A DNA stretch of 33,959 nt from Clostridium sp. (GCA_012512905.1 JAAZDF010000042.1:1-33959), one strand, 5' to 3'; shown: positions 18,023-27,748, counted from the stretch's first letter. Translations and numbers: made by a program. The notes: a model not told the origin generated them from the letters alone.

Positions 18023-18358
18023 ATGCTTAATGTGGTAAAGAAAGATGGAAGAATAGATAAGTTTAATATTGAAAAAATAAAAACTTCTGTGGGGAATAGT
18101 GCATCAGATTCCAATATTCAATTAACAAAAAAAGATTTGGACATTATTGCTAGGGAAACTAAAAGAACTATTGTCGAGGTAAGAGGAGAAAACGGACAAA
18201 CGTCTTCTTATGAAATAAGAGGAGTTATCGTAAGAGTTCTAAAAGAATTAGGATTCAGACAGATTGCAGAAGATTTTTACAAAGGTGAAAAGATTAGAAT
18301 GAGAGAAGATATAATAAGAAAAAGAGAAGAAGAGGAAGAGTTTGAAGATAAAGAATAA
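18023..18358 (+). CDS. Standalone ATP-cone domain protein
   Basis: NVVKKDGRIDKFNIEKIKTSVGNSA...SSYEIRGVIVRVLKELGFRQIAEDFYKGEKIR is a typical ATP-cone, with no reductase domain or NrdR zinc ribbon attached. Confidence 0.82.
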   Translation: MLNVVKKDGRIDKFNIEKIKTSVGNSASDSNIQLTKKDLDIIARETKRTIVEVRGENGQTSSYEIRGVIVRVLKELGFRQIAEDFYKGEKIRMREDIIRKREEEEEFEDKE

Positions 18359-18374
18359 CTATGGAGGATAAAAG

Positions 18375-19244
18375 ATGGAACTTATTATTGTAACTGGAAT
18401 GTCTGGATCTGGGAAATCGATGGCGGTAGATGCTTTAGAGGATATAGGCTATTACTGCGTTGATAATCTACCACCAGAATTTATTTATCCTTTTGCAAAG
18501 CTAACAATACAGTCAAAAGGCCGAGAAGATCACTTAGCTCTTGTTGTAGATTCTAGAAGTAAAGATGTTTATACAAAACTGAAAGAAGAATTAGATAATT
18601 TAGATAGTCATAAAATTAGATATAAAGTAATATATTTAGATACTTCAGATGAAGTTTTACTTAATAGATATAAAGAAACTAGAAGAAAACATCCTCTTAT
18701 GGATAGCAAAATCACATCATTATCAGAGGCTATTAAACTTGAAAGAAAGTCTTTTGAAACTATATATAGCATATCAGATTATATTATTGATACAACTTTT
18801 TTAAGTAATAATGATCTAAAAAAAGAAATCAGAAATTTGTTTATTTATGAAAGTAGTCATTCTATGCAAGTTAAAGCTGTTTCTTTTGGCTTTAAATTTG
18901 GAATACCAAATGATGCAGATTTAGTCTTTGACCTTAGGTATCTTCCAAATCCATTTTATGTAAAGGAACTTAAAAACAAAACAGGAATGGATGATGATGT
19001 TTTTGATTATGTAATGAGTAATAACCTTTCTGAGACTTTATTTAATAAATTAATAGATCTTATAGAATATTTGCTTCCTCTTTATAGAGAAGAAGGTAAA
19101 AGTCAGTTAGTTGTTGCTTATGGCTGTACAGGCGGTAAACATAGGTCTGTGTCATTTGCAAGAAGGACTTCTGAATACTTAAATTCAAAGGGAATAAATG
19201 TAGTTACTCAGCATAGAGATATAGAAAGAAAATCTAGAGCATAG
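18375..19244 (+). CDS. rapZ: RNase adapter/nucleotide-binding protein RapZ (YvcJ family)
   Basis: VTGMSGSGKSMAVDALEDIGYYCVDNLPP, RYKETRRKHPL, SFGFKFGIPNDADLVFDLRYLPNPFY, YGCTGGKHRSV. Confidence 0.97.
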   Translation: MELIIVTGMSGSGKSMAVDALEDIGYYCVDNLPPEFIYPFAKLTIQSKGREDHLALVVDSRSKDVYTKLKEELDNLDSHKIRYKVIYLDTSDEVLLNRYKETRRKHPLMDSKITSLSEAIKLERKSFETIYSISDYIIDTTFLSNNDLKKEIRNLFIYESSHSMQVKAVSFGFKFGIPNDADLVFDLRYLPNPFYVKELKNKTGMDDDVFDYVMSNNLSETLFNKLIDLIEYLLPLYREEGKSQLVVAYGCTGGKHRSVSFARRTSEYLNSKGINVVTQHRDIERKSRA

Positions 19245-19291
19245 TTTTAAAAAGGCTTGTAAAATTTCAATTCTTGTTATAAAATATTATT

Positions 19292-20263
19292 TTGAGAAAA
19301 TATTTGAATAGATTGGTGGATACTTTGAATAAATTTGGTAATAAAAGATATAATACTTTAAACTATTTTCTTAGAAATAAATTTGGTGAAAAAATAGTTA
19401 AAGTAAGTTTAGATGGAGGTTTTTCATGTCCCAATAGGGATGGAAAAATAAGCACTAAAGGCTGTACTTTTTGCAGCGAAAGAGGATCCGGAGATTTCTC
19501 TCCCAGTGCAGACTTAAGTATTAGTGATCAGTTTAAAAAGTCTAAGTTAAGGACTAAATCTAAATGGAAAAACAGAAAATATATTGCATATTTTCAGGCA
19601 TATACTAATACCTATGATAATCCTGAAAAATTAAGAGATAAATATAATGAAGCTTTAAATCAGAAAGATGTAGTTGGAATATCAATTGCAACAAGACCTG
19701 ATTGTTTAGATAGAGATATTTTACAAGTTATTAAAGAAATAAATAAAAAAACATATGTTATAATAGAGCTTGGACTTCAAACAATAAGCGAGAGGGTATC
19801 GAAAGAAATAAATAGAGGTTATAGATTAAGTGTATTTGAAGAATCTCTTAAAAAACTTCGTGATATCAATGTAGATGTTGTTGTTCATGTTATATTTGGT
19901 TTACCAGGTGAAACAAAAGAAGAAATGTTTGAAACTATAAAATATTTAAGTAATAAGGATATTCAAGGAATTAAATTTCATCTTCTTCATGTTATGAAAA
20001 ACACACCACTAGAAAATCAATATAAAAATAAAGGGATAGACTTTTTGACGGAAAAAGAGTATATTTACTTAGTATCAGAGTCTATTGCAATGTTACCAAC
20101 AAATATTGTTATACATAGATTAACAGGAGATTCACCGAGAGATTTACTTATAGGACCTATGTGGTCTTTAAATAAATGGTCTGTTTTAAATGGTATTGAT
20201 AATTATCTAAAAGATAAAAATTTGTACCAAGGAGAAAATTTTAATATAGGGAGCAATAATTAA
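19292..20263 (+). CDS. TIGR01212-type radical SAM protein (YhcC-like)
   Basis: FSCPNRDGKISTKGCTFCSERGSGDF, YFQAYTNTY, VGISIATRPDCL, ELGLQT, VVHVIFGLPGETKEEM; start codon (TTG) uncertain. Confidence 0.93.
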   Translation: MRKYLNRLVDTLNKFGNKRYNTLNYFLRNKFGEKIVKVSLDGGFSCPNRDGKISTKGCTFCSERGSGDFSPSADLSISDQFKKSKLRTKSKWKNRKYIAYFQAYTNTYDNPEKLRDKYNEALNQKDVVGISIATRPDCLDRDILQVIKEINKKTYVIIELGLQTISERVSKEINRGYRLSVFEESLKKLRDINVDVVVHVIFGLPGETKEEMFETIKYLSNKDIQGIKFHLLHVMKNTPLENQYKNKGIDFLTEKEYIYLVSESIAMLPTNIVIHRLTGDSPRDLLIGPMWSLNKWSVLNGIDNYLKDKNLYQGENFNIGSNN

Positions 20264-20976
20264 TGAAAATTGATGTCGTTATAACAGGTAATAATGTTAC
20301 TACAGATATAGTGAAGGATAAAGTAGTAATAGTCATAGATATTTTAAGAGCAACGTCAGTTATTATTACAGCGATTTCTAATGGTGCTAAGAGTGTTATA
20401 CCAGTAACTAATGTAGAAGAAGCTCTAAAAATAAGAAATAAAATGGAAAATGTTGTTTTAGGTGGAGAAAGAAAAGCTAAGAAGATAGATGGATTTGATT
20501 TGTCCAATTCACCTTTAGAATATTCCAAGGAAAATATACAAGATAAAAATGTTATTTTAACAACAACGAATGGAACAAAAGCAATAACAAGATCAAGCTC
20601 AGCTGATAAGGTTTATATTGGCTCACTTTTAAACGCAAAAGCAGTGGCTAGAAAAGTAAATGAAGAAAATAAAGATATCGTAGTAGTTCTTGCGGGAACT
20701 AATGATAAATTTTCAATAGATGACTTCTTGGCAGCGGGAGCTATAATAAATGATATACTTGAAATCAAAGAATACAATCTTACAGACATAGCAAAGACTT
20801 CTTTACTTTTATTTAATACAAATTCTGATTTAGAAGAACTTATTTCAAATGCTTATCATTATAATTTGCTTTTGGATTTAGGTCTTCATGGCGATATAAA
20901 GTATTGTCTTGAAAAAGATATTTTAAATATTGTTCCAGAATTTAAAAATGGCATAATAAAAAATTATGAAGATTAA
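20263..20976 (+). CDS. 2-phosphosulfolactate phosphatase-like (ComB family) protein
   Basis: VVIVIDILRATSVIITAISNGAKSVIPV, LGGERKAKKIDGFDLSNSPLEY, LTTTNGTKAI; ATG overlaps upstream stop (TAATGA). Confidence 0.88.
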   Translation: MKIDVVITGNNVTTDIVKDKVVIVIDILRATSVIITAISNGAKSVIPVTNVEEALKIRNKMENVVLGGERKAKKIDGFDLSNSPLEYSKENIQDKNVILTTTNGTKAITRSSSADKVYIGSLLNAKAVARKVNEENKDIVVVLAGTNDKFSIDDFLAAGAIINDILEIKEYNLTDIAKTSLLLFNTNSDLEELISNAYHYNLLLDLGLHGDIKYCLEKDILNIVPEFKNGIIKNYED

Positions 20977-21015
20977 ATTAGATTTTAATAAGGGAATGAT
21001 TTTTTCAAGTAAAAA

Positions 21016-21055
21016 AGAGTATTTTTCATTTTAAAGAAAAATACTCTTTATTTAT
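21016..21055. terminator. Bidirectional intrinsic terminator
   Basis: AAAGAGTATTTTTC-ATTTTAAA-GAAAAATACTCTTT between convergent genes. Confidence 0.75.
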
Positions 21056-21535
21056 TTAAAAGTCTAAAGCATCCATAACATCAGTTATTAAAAGATCTAT
21101 ATCTTCGGCAGATAGGTTCTCTTTAATTTCATAGTAAGGAGTAATCATACACTTGCGATCAAAAAGCCTAAATACCTCTACCATTATAGGGCTATTCTGA
21201 GGTTCAACTGATTGAGTATTATCTCCTCTATAAGAAAGAACTCCTAAAAACTTTGCTCCCTTTTTCACATGGTCCATAACATCATTTACTAAAGGTAGAA
21301 TAAACTGCCTTGTATACTCTTTAAATTCTTCTGTATTTCTATCTTCTTCAGTAATTTCTCTTTCAAGTTTAAGACTATAATAATTATCTATATTTGGAAT
21401 TTGAACTAACTGAACATTTAAATCTGTTAAGTCTTTTATTACAGGTATAGGACCCTCTGTTAGCCTTTTATCTTCAGCAAGAGCTAATTGATTTAAAATA
21501 CTATGAGTAACTACCATTATTTTTTTATCCATCAT
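21056..21535 (-). CDS. TudS/DUF523-related (CD3072-like) protein lacking the expected cluster Cys
   Basis: VVTHSILNQ, VQLVQIPNIDNYYSLKLER, GAKFLGVLSYRGDNTQSVEP align in order to TudS-like ..HCILNQ, ..Q.PCPE..YLG..R, ..LGVIGIEGSPSC patterns. Confidence 0.6.
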   Translation of the reverse strand: MMDKKIMVVTHSILNQLALAEDKRLTEGPIPVIKDLTDLNVQLVQIPNIDNYYSLKLEREITEEDRNTEEFKEYTRQFILPLVNDVMDHVKKGAKFLGVLSYRGDNTQSVEPQNSPIMVEVFRLFDRKCMITPYYEIKENLSAEDIDLLITDVMDALDF

Positions 21536-21678
21536 CGTACCTCCACTATTATATAATTATAGTATACATTAAATAATATATAATTCAATTGCTTACAACT
21601 AAACTTTGCTAATAAGGTTAAATATGCTATAAATAAATAGATAATAGTTGAAAATTACATTAGAGAGGAGCAGATTTA

Positions 21679-22176
21679 ATGAAATCCAAAAATAAAATTA
21701 TATCAAGCTTACTTGTAGGTGCTATAATTATCCTATCCTTATTGGGATTTGAAATAGATTTTAATAATTTTTTATCAGGAAGTGACAACACAGAGAAAAT
21801 AGTTGAACAGAAATCAGATGAAAAAATTGATATTTCTGAAGATGGATATTATACAAGTAAAGAAGACGTTTATAAATATATAGATAAGTATGAAAAACTT
21901 CCTAATAATTATATAACTAAAAAAGAAGCTAAAGACTTAGGCTGGGATAGTAAAAAAGGTAATCTTTGGGATGTTAGTAATAAAAAAAGTATAGGTGGGG
22001 ATTATTTTGGGAATAGAGAAAATAAACTTCCAGATAAAAATGGTAGAAAATGGTATGAGTGCGATATAAACTATAATGGTGGCTATAGAGGAAAGGAAAG
22101 AATCGTATTCTCAAATGATGGGCAGATTTACTATACGGATGATCACTATAATTCATTTATTAAGCTCAGCGATTGA
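21679..22176 (+). CDS. Barnase-family (N1/T1) ribonuclease with N-terminal signal/TM segment
   Basis: LPNNYITKKEAKDLGWDSKKGNLWDV...KSIGGDYFGNRENKLPDKNGRKWYECDINYNGGYRGKERIVFSNDGQIYYTDDHY; barnase K27, E73, R83, R87, H102 equivalents conserved. Confidence 0.95.
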   Translation: MKSKNKIISSLLVGAIIILSLLGFEIDFNNFLSGSDNTEKIVEQKSDEKIDISEDGYYTSKEDVYKYIDKYEKLPNNYITKKEAKDLGWDSKKGNLWDVSNKKSIGGDYFGNRENKLPDKNGRKWYECDINYNGGYRGKERIVFSNDGQIYYTDDHYNSFIKLSD

Positions 22177-22190
22177 TAAAGGTGCATGAT

Positions 22191-22448
22191 ATGGAAAAGA
22201 TATATTTAAATGGGAAAAAAATGATAGAGCTGGAGAATACTCACAGATATTTAAAAAGAAAATTTATGTTCGACAATTATTATGGGGAAAATTTAGACGC
22301 TCTTTGGGATTTATTGTCAGAAAGGAAGGATACTATTAAAGTTATTATTTTTAATAGTGAGGATATTTTAATAAATCAAGGAAGTTATGGAATTAGCCTT
22401 TTAAAGGTTTTTAAAGACCTTGAAAACGTAGAATTAATATTAAGATAA
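22191..22448 (+). CDS. Barstar-family ribonuclease inhibitor
   Basis: FMFDNYYGENLDALWDLLSE matches the barstar inhibitory helix; ATG 22191 follows aaaggtg, directly after the barnase gene. Confidence 0.92.
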   Translation: MEKIYLNGKKMIELENTHRYLKRKFMFDNYYGENLDALWDLLSERKDTIKVIIFNSEDILINQGSYGISLLKVFKDLENVELILR

Positions 22449-22525
22449 GAGAGAGATATTATATATAAATACTGGTATTTAGTTGTTATAACAAAACGAA
22501 TCTTTAAGAATAAAAATTTCATTCA

Positions 22526-22554
22526 TTGACAAGATAATTTAGTTATAATATAAT
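22526..22554 (+). promoter_or_regulatory. Consensus sigma-70 promoter of the ileS T-box leader
   Basis: TTGACA (22526-22531), 17 nt, TATAAT (22549-22554). Confidence 0.8.
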
Positions 22555-22571
22555 TGATATGTTAAATATGC

Positions 22572-22795
22572 AGACAAGGAAGAGTAGTATTTAAAACTAG
22601 CATTTAGAGAGAGGTTGTATGGTGCAAAACCTTTGCTTATAAATATGAAAATCACCTTAGAGTAGATAGGCTGAAAAATTGGACTAAGCCTGTACGTAAT
22701 TTCGCGTTAAGAAATAGGATATTAGTAAGTATCTGAAGATAAATTTAGGTGGTAAAGCGAGACCTCGTCCTATTAAGGGCTGAGGTTTTTTTAAT
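22572..22795 (+). promoter_or_regulatory. T-box leader (Ile)
   Basis: AGAGAGG..GGTGCAAAACC; specifier ATC in TGAAAATCACC (22651-22653); T-box TTTAGGTGGTAAAGCGAGACCTCGTCC; terminator ..GAGGTTTTTTT. Confidence 0.9.
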
Positions 22796-22815
22796 ATGTT
22801 AAAAGGAGCTGGAAA

Positions 22816-25800
22816 ATGTATAAAAAAGTAGATTCAAAAAAATCTTTTGTTGCAAAAGAAAATGAAATAAGAGATTTTTGGGAAGAAAAAGATATAGTAA
22901 ATAAAAGCTACAGACTAAATCAAGATGGAGAAAGTTTTACATTCTTTGACGGGCCTCCAACAGCTAATGGAAAGCCTCATGTAGGGCATGTTCTGACAAG
23001 GGTAATCAAGGACCTTATACCAAGATATAAGGTAATGAAGGGTTATAAAGTGCTAAGAAAAGCTGGATGGGATACTCATGGACTTCCAGTTGAACTTGAA
23101 ATTGAAAAAAAACTTGGTCTTGATGGAAAAGAAGACATAGAAAATTATGGAGTTGAAAACTTTATAACAGAATGTAAGAAAAGTGTATTTAAATATACTG
23201 AGATGTGGAAAGACATGTCTGAAAAAATAGGTTTTTGGGTAGATATGGATCATCCTTATGTAACCTATGAAAACAATTATATTGAATCTGAGTGGTGGGC
23301 TCTTAAAAAGATATGGGAAAAAGATCTTCTATATAAAGGCTTTAAAGTAATGCCGTATTGTCCTAGATGTGGAACTGCACTTTCTTCTCATGAAGTTGCC
23401 CAAGGATATGAAGATGTAACTGATAACACTGCAATTGCAAAATTTAAAGTTGAAGGTACAGAAAATAAATATATACTTGCATGGACAACAACTCCATGGA
23501 CCCTTCCATCTAATGCAGCTTTAGCTATAAACAAAGCTTATGACTATGCAGAAGTTAAAGTTCTAGATGAGGAAACTTCTAAAGAAGAAATCTTTATTGT
23601 TGCTAAAGATCTTATAACAAAATTATTTGAAGATATTGACTATGAGATAATAAAAGAATTTAAAGGTGAGAAGCTTATAGGAGTCAGCTATGAGCAGCTT
23701 ATGCCATTTTATACTCCAGAGAAAAAAGCCTTTTATGTTATCCATGGAGATTTTGTAACATTATCTGATGGTACAGGTATAGTTCATACTGCGCCAGCTT
23801 ATGGTGAAGATGACTATATTGTGTGCAAAGAAAACAATATCCCATTCATACATTTAGTAAATGAAGATGGTACTTTTATGGATAGTGTAACTCCATTTAA
23901 AGGAATGGATGTAAGAAAAGCGGATAAGGATATTTTAAAATGGCTTGAAGAAAGAAATAAATTATTCTCTACAGAGAAATATGTTCACTCATATCCACAT
24001 TGCTGGAGATGCCATACGCCTCTTTTATATTATCCAAGAGATAGTTGGTTTATAAAAATGAGTTCACTTAGGGACGATTTACTGGAAAATTCAAACAGTG
24101 TTAATTGGCACCCTGACAATATAAGAACAGGAAGAATGGGTAAATTTCTTGAGAATGTTATTGATTGGAGTGTATCAAGAGATAGATATTGGGGAACACC
24201 ACTTCCAATTTGGGAATGTGACTGTGGACATAAAGAATGTATTGGTAGTATAGAAGAGCTAAAGGAAAAAGGAATCGATGTTCCAGAAGATATAGAGTTA
24301 CATAAGCCTTATATAGATAATGTGTACCTTAATTGTTCTGAGTGTGGAAAGAAGATGGAAAGAACTCATGAAGTAATAGATGCATGGTTTGATTCAGGAT
24401 CTATGCCTTTTGCTCAGTGGCACTATCCTTTTGAAAACAAAGAATTATTTGAAGAGAATTTCCCAGCTCAATTTATATCTGAGGCAGTAGACCAAACAAG
24501 AGGATGGTTTTATACACTGCTTGCAATATCTACAGCAATATTTGGGAAAAGTCCTTTTGAAAATGTTATAGTTCTAGGACATGTTCTTGATAATAAGGGA
24601 ATAAAGATGTCAAAGCATAAGGGTAATGTGGTAGACCCATTTCATGTAATAGAAACGGAGGGTGCTGATGCTACAAGATGGCATTTCTATACTTCTTCTG
24701 CACCTTGGCTTCCAACAAGATTTTCACAAAAAGATGTAGCTGAAAGTCAAAGAAAGTTTTTACTAACTCTTCAAAATGTATACTCATTTTATGTGTTATA
24801 TGCAAATATAGATAAGTTTAATCCGTTAGCTTATAAAGACCATAAATCAGAAGATATAATGGACAAATGGATTATCTCTAAATTAAATTCTTTGATTAAA
24901 GAGGTAGAATATAATCTAGATAATTATAGGGTAACTCAAGCTGCTTTAAGTATAGAAGAATTTACTGATGATCTTTCAAACTGGTATGTAAGAAGAAATA
25001 GAGAAAGATTTTGGAGCGAAGAGCTTACCGATGATAAGATTAGCGCATACAATACTCTTTACGAAGTATTAGTTAGCCTTATTAAGGTTGCTGCACCGTT
25101 TATTCCATATCTAACAGAAGATATTTATAAGAATTTAGTATTGAGTTTGGATGAAAATGCTCCAGAGTCTGTGCACTTTAATTCATATCCAGAATATGAT
25201 GAAAATCTTATAGATGAAAATCTTGAGAATGATATGGGTCTTGCATATAGCCTTGTAAGTCTAGGTAGAAGTGCTAGAAACACATCTAATATTAAAAATA
25301 GGCAGCCTTTAAGCAAGATTAGAATTTCAGTAAGAAAACTTCCAGAGTATTATGGTGATATTATTAAAAATGAGCTTAATGTAAAGGAAGTTATATTAGG
25401 AGCAGATTTATCAGAATATGTATCTTATGAGATTAAACCTAATCTTCCAGTAATTGGAAAAAAATATGGTAGATTTATACCTAAGATTAGAAAAGCTATA
25501 GGAAATATGGATCAAGCCTTCTTAGCAAACAAAATAAGAAATGGAGAAACTGTTGACATTGAAATTGATGGAAATACAATTGAGCTTAATGAAGAAAATC
25601 TATTAGTTACAATGGAAGGACTCTCTGGATATGCCTTTAGTGGAGAAGGTGAGCTTGGAGTAGTTTTAGATACTGAGATAAGTCCAGAGCTTAAAGAAGA
25701 AGGAAATGTTAGAGAAATTATATCTAAAGTTCAAATGTTAAGAAAAGAAAAAGATTTTGAAGTTGCAGATAGAATTGAATTTTATATAGATGGAGATAAA

Positions 25801-25947
25801 GATATACTAGATATTGTAAAAAAATATGAAGAGTATATAAGTAAAGAAGTTCTTTCAGAAAACATATTATACAATCAAGAATTTGAAAATGAAAAGATTG
25901 ATATAAATGGAAATGATGTCTATATAGGGCTAAAAGTAATAAAATAA
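22816..25947 (+). CDS. ileS: Isoleucyl-tRNA synthetase
   Basis: [42 protein letters not shown]; Ile T-box upstream. Confidence 0.98.
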   Translation: MYKKVDSKKSFVAKENEIRDFWEEKDIVNKSYRLNQDGESFTFFDGPPTANGKPHVGHVLTRVIKDLIPRYKVMKGYKVLRKAGWDTHGLPVELEIEKKLGLDGKEDIENYGVENFITECKKSVFKYTEMWKDMSEKIGFWVDMDHPYVTYENNYIESEWWALKKIWEKDLLYKGFKVMPYCPRCGTALSSHEVAQGYEDVTDNTAIAKFKVEGTENKYILAWTTTPWTLPSNAALAINKAYDYAEVKVLDEETSKEEIFIVAKDLITKLFEDIDYEIIKEFKGEKLIGVSYEQLMPFYTPEKKAFYVIHGDFVTLSDGTGIVHTAPAYGEDDYIVCKENNIPFIHLVNEDGTFMDSVTPFKGMDVRKADKDILKWLEERNKLFSTEKYVHSYPHCWRCHTPLLYYPRDSWFIKMSSLRDDLLENSNSVNWHPDNIRTGRMGKFLENVIDWSVSRDRYWGTPLPIWECDCGHKECIGSIEELKEKGIDVPEDIELHKPYIDNVYLNCSECGKKMERTHEVIDAWFDSGSMPFAQWHYPFENKELFEENFPAQFISEAVDQTRGWFYTLLAISTAIFGKSPFENVIVLGHVLDNKGIKMSKHKGNVVDPFHVIETEGADATRWHFYTSSAPWLPTRFSQKDVAESQRKFLLTLQNVYSFYVLYANIDKFNPLAYKDHKSEDIMDKWIISKLNSLIKEVEYNLDNYRVTQAALSIEEFTDDLSNWYVRRNRERFWSEELTDDKISAYNTLYEVLVSLIKVAAPFIPYLTEDIYKNLVLSLDENAPESVHFNSYPEYDENLIDENLENDMGLAYSLVSLGRSARNTSNIKNRQPLSKIRISVRKLPEYYGDIIKNELNVKEVILGADLSEYVSYEIKPNLPVIGKKYGRFIPKIRKAIGNMDQAFLANKIRNGETVDIEIDGNTIELNEENLLVTMEGLSGYAFSGEGELGVVLDTEISPELKEEGNVREIISKVQMLRKEKDFEVADRIEFYIDGDKDILDIVKKYEEYISKEVLSENILYNQEFENEKIDINGNDVYIGLKVIK

Positions 25948-25950
25948 TTT

Positions 25951-25988
25951 TTTGTAATGCTTGATTTAGGTCAGGCATTATTTTTTTC
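25951..25988 (+). terminator. Intrinsic terminator after ileS
   Basis: AATGCTTGA-TTTAGG-TCAGGCATT followed by ATTTTTTTCT. Confidence 0.6.
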
Positions 25989-26050
25989 TGTTAAATAAAA
26001 TAATTTTTATGTAAACATTTAACAAAAAACATGATAAACTGAGAGTGGAA

Positions 26051-26072
26051 TGTAAACGGGAAATAGTTTACA
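26051..26072. promoter_or_regulatory. Inverted repeat, candidate autoregulatory operator
   Basis: TGTAAAC-GGGAAATA-GTTTACA upstream of the LacI-family gene; nested within an 11-bp IR TTTAACAAAAA (26018-26028)/TTTTTGTTAAA (26078-26088). Confidence 0.5.
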
Positions 26073-26193
26073 TAAAATTTTTGTTAAAATAAAGATTTTT
26101 GAATGAATATGTATTATAATAATTATGATAAGGTTTACTTAAAACTGTATTGTTAAATAGAATAAAAAACATGTAATTATGGGGAGTGATATT

Positions 26194-27192
26194 ATGGCAG
26201 CTTCAATTAAAGATGTTGCAAAAGAAGCAGGTGTTTCTATAGCAACTGTATCTAGGGTTATAAATAAAGTAGATGTGGTTAATAAAGAAACAAAAGAAAA
26301 AGTAGAAAAGGCGATTATCAAATTAAATTATAGACCTAATATAGTAGCTAGAAGTTTGAAGACTCGAAGAACAGAAACAATAGGTATACTGGTACCTGAT
26401 ATTTCCAATCAATTTTATCCAGAAGTAGTAAGAGGGGCCGAAGATGTAGCTAATATATATGACTATAATATAATTCTTTGTAACTCTGATTCTGATATTT
26501 CAAAGGAAAAAGAATATATAAGAGTTTTAAAAGAAAAAATGGTAGATGGTATGCTTTATATGAGTTCATCTCTTGACGATGAAATTATAGAACTTATCGA
26601 TGAATTAAAAATGAAAACAGTTTTAATTGAAACAAAAGCACCAGGAAATAAATTTCCTAGTGTGACTATCGATAATATTAAAGCAGCTTATGATGCGACA
26701 AAGTATCTCTTAGATAAGGGGAATAAAAAAATAGGATATATTGGTATAAAAAAGGATAAATCTAATGCAGTTTCCTTAAGATATGATGGATATGTAAGAG
26801 CATTAAAAGAAAATAATATAGACTTAGATAATAAAAGGACATATTTCGGCGGAATGAAAGTATCAGATGGATATAATGGTATTAATGTAATACTAGAAAG
26901 TAGTGAAATAGACGCTGTGTTTTGCGCCTCTGACGAGATAGCTATGGGTGCAATAAATGCACTAAGAGATAAAGGAATAAGTGTTCCAGACGATGTTGAC
27001 GTTATTGGCTTTAATGATATTGATCTTGCAGCAATATTTTATCCGAAAATAACAACTATATCTCAACCTATGTATGATATGGGATCTGTGGGTATGAGAA
27101 TGCTTATAAAAAATATTAATAAGAAACCTCTTGATGAAGACCAATATCTTTTAAATTATCACTTGGTTGAAAGAGATTCTGTAAAAAAGTAG
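26194..27192 (+). CDS. LacI-family transcriptional regulator, CcpA-like
   Basis: ASIKDVAKEAGVSIATVSRVINK HTH; GILVPDISNQFYPEVVRGAE; DVIGFNDIDLAAIFYPKITTISQP. ATG 26194 behind ggggagtg. Confidence 0.92.
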   Translation: MAASIKDVAKEAGVSIATVSRVINKVDVVNKETKEKVEKAIIKLNYRPNIVARSLKTRRTETIGILVPDISNQFYPEVVRGAEDVANIYDYNIILCNSDSDISKEKEYIRVLKEKMVDGMLYMSSSLDDEIIELIDELKMKTVLIETKAPGNKFPSVTIDNIKAAYDATKYLLDKGNKKIGYIGIKKDKSNAVSLRYDGYVRALKENNIDLDNKRTYFGGMKVSDGYNGINVILESSEIDAVFCASDEIAMGAINALRDKGISVPDDVDVIGFNDIDLAAIFYPKITTISQPMYDMGSVGMRMLIKNINKKPLDEDQYLLNYHLVERDSVKK

Positions 27193-27203
27193 AAGGAGAA
27201 TAG

Positions 27204-27701
27204 ATGACTTATAAATATAACATGGAAAAGCTTTATGAAGAAACGGTTAAATCATTATCCGAAAGAGGTGTAGAGCTTATAGATATTGCTGAGATTGTTT
27301 TTACACTCCAAAAAGATTATACAAAAAACTTAACAATAGAAAAATGCAATGAGAGTGTAGTTCGCGTCTTAAAAAAGAGAGAAGTAATACATGCGGTACT
27401 TACCGGAATCGCTATTGATGAAATTGCTGAGAAAAAAGGTTTTAAGGAACCACTTCAAAGCATAATAGAATCAGATGAAGCTTTGTACGGAATTGATGAG
27501 GTACTTCCTCTTTCAATAGTGAACATATATGGAACTATTGGTCTTACCAATTTTGGTTATTTAGATAAAGAAAAAATTGGTATAATTAAGGTGCTAGATG
27601 AGGAAAAACATGATTTAGCTGTTAATACTTTTCTTGATGATATAGTAGCAGCATTAGCAGCTGCTGCAGCTAGTAGAATAGCCCACTCTGAGAAAGATTA
27701 A
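27204..27701 (+). CDS. pgpA: Phosphatidylglycerophosphatase A-like protein
   Basis: LLSERGVELIDIAEIVFTLQK-type start, AVLTGIAIDEIAEK, GTIGLTNFGYLDKEKIGII, TFLDDIVAALAAAAASRIAH. Confidence 0.82.
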   Translation: MTYKYNMEKLYEETVKSLSERGVELIDIAEIVFTLQKDYTKNLTIEKCNESVVRVLKKREVIHAVLTGIAIDEIAEKKGFKEPLQSIIESDEALYGIDEVLPLSIVNIYGTIGLTNFGYLDKEKIGIIKVLDEEKHDLAVNTFLDDIVAALAAAAASRIAHSEKD

Positions 27702-27719
27702 AAATTTAATTTAATTTTA

Positions 27720-27748
27720 AAAAAGGTGCGTCTTGCGCACCTTTTTTT
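27720..27748 (+). terminator. Strong intrinsic terminator
   Basis: AAAAGGTGCG-TCTTG-CGCACCTTTTTTT. Confidence 0.85.

Noticed and set aside
21679-22448. Barnase/barstar pair as a novel antiphage or toxin-antitoxin system
   Set aside because: Both proteins match a known pair closely; interesting in context but not a new system.
22572-22795. Complex structured leader before ileS as a new riboswitch
   Set aside because: Standard T-box with Ile (ATC) specifier and T-box/terminator sequences, matching the downstream gene.
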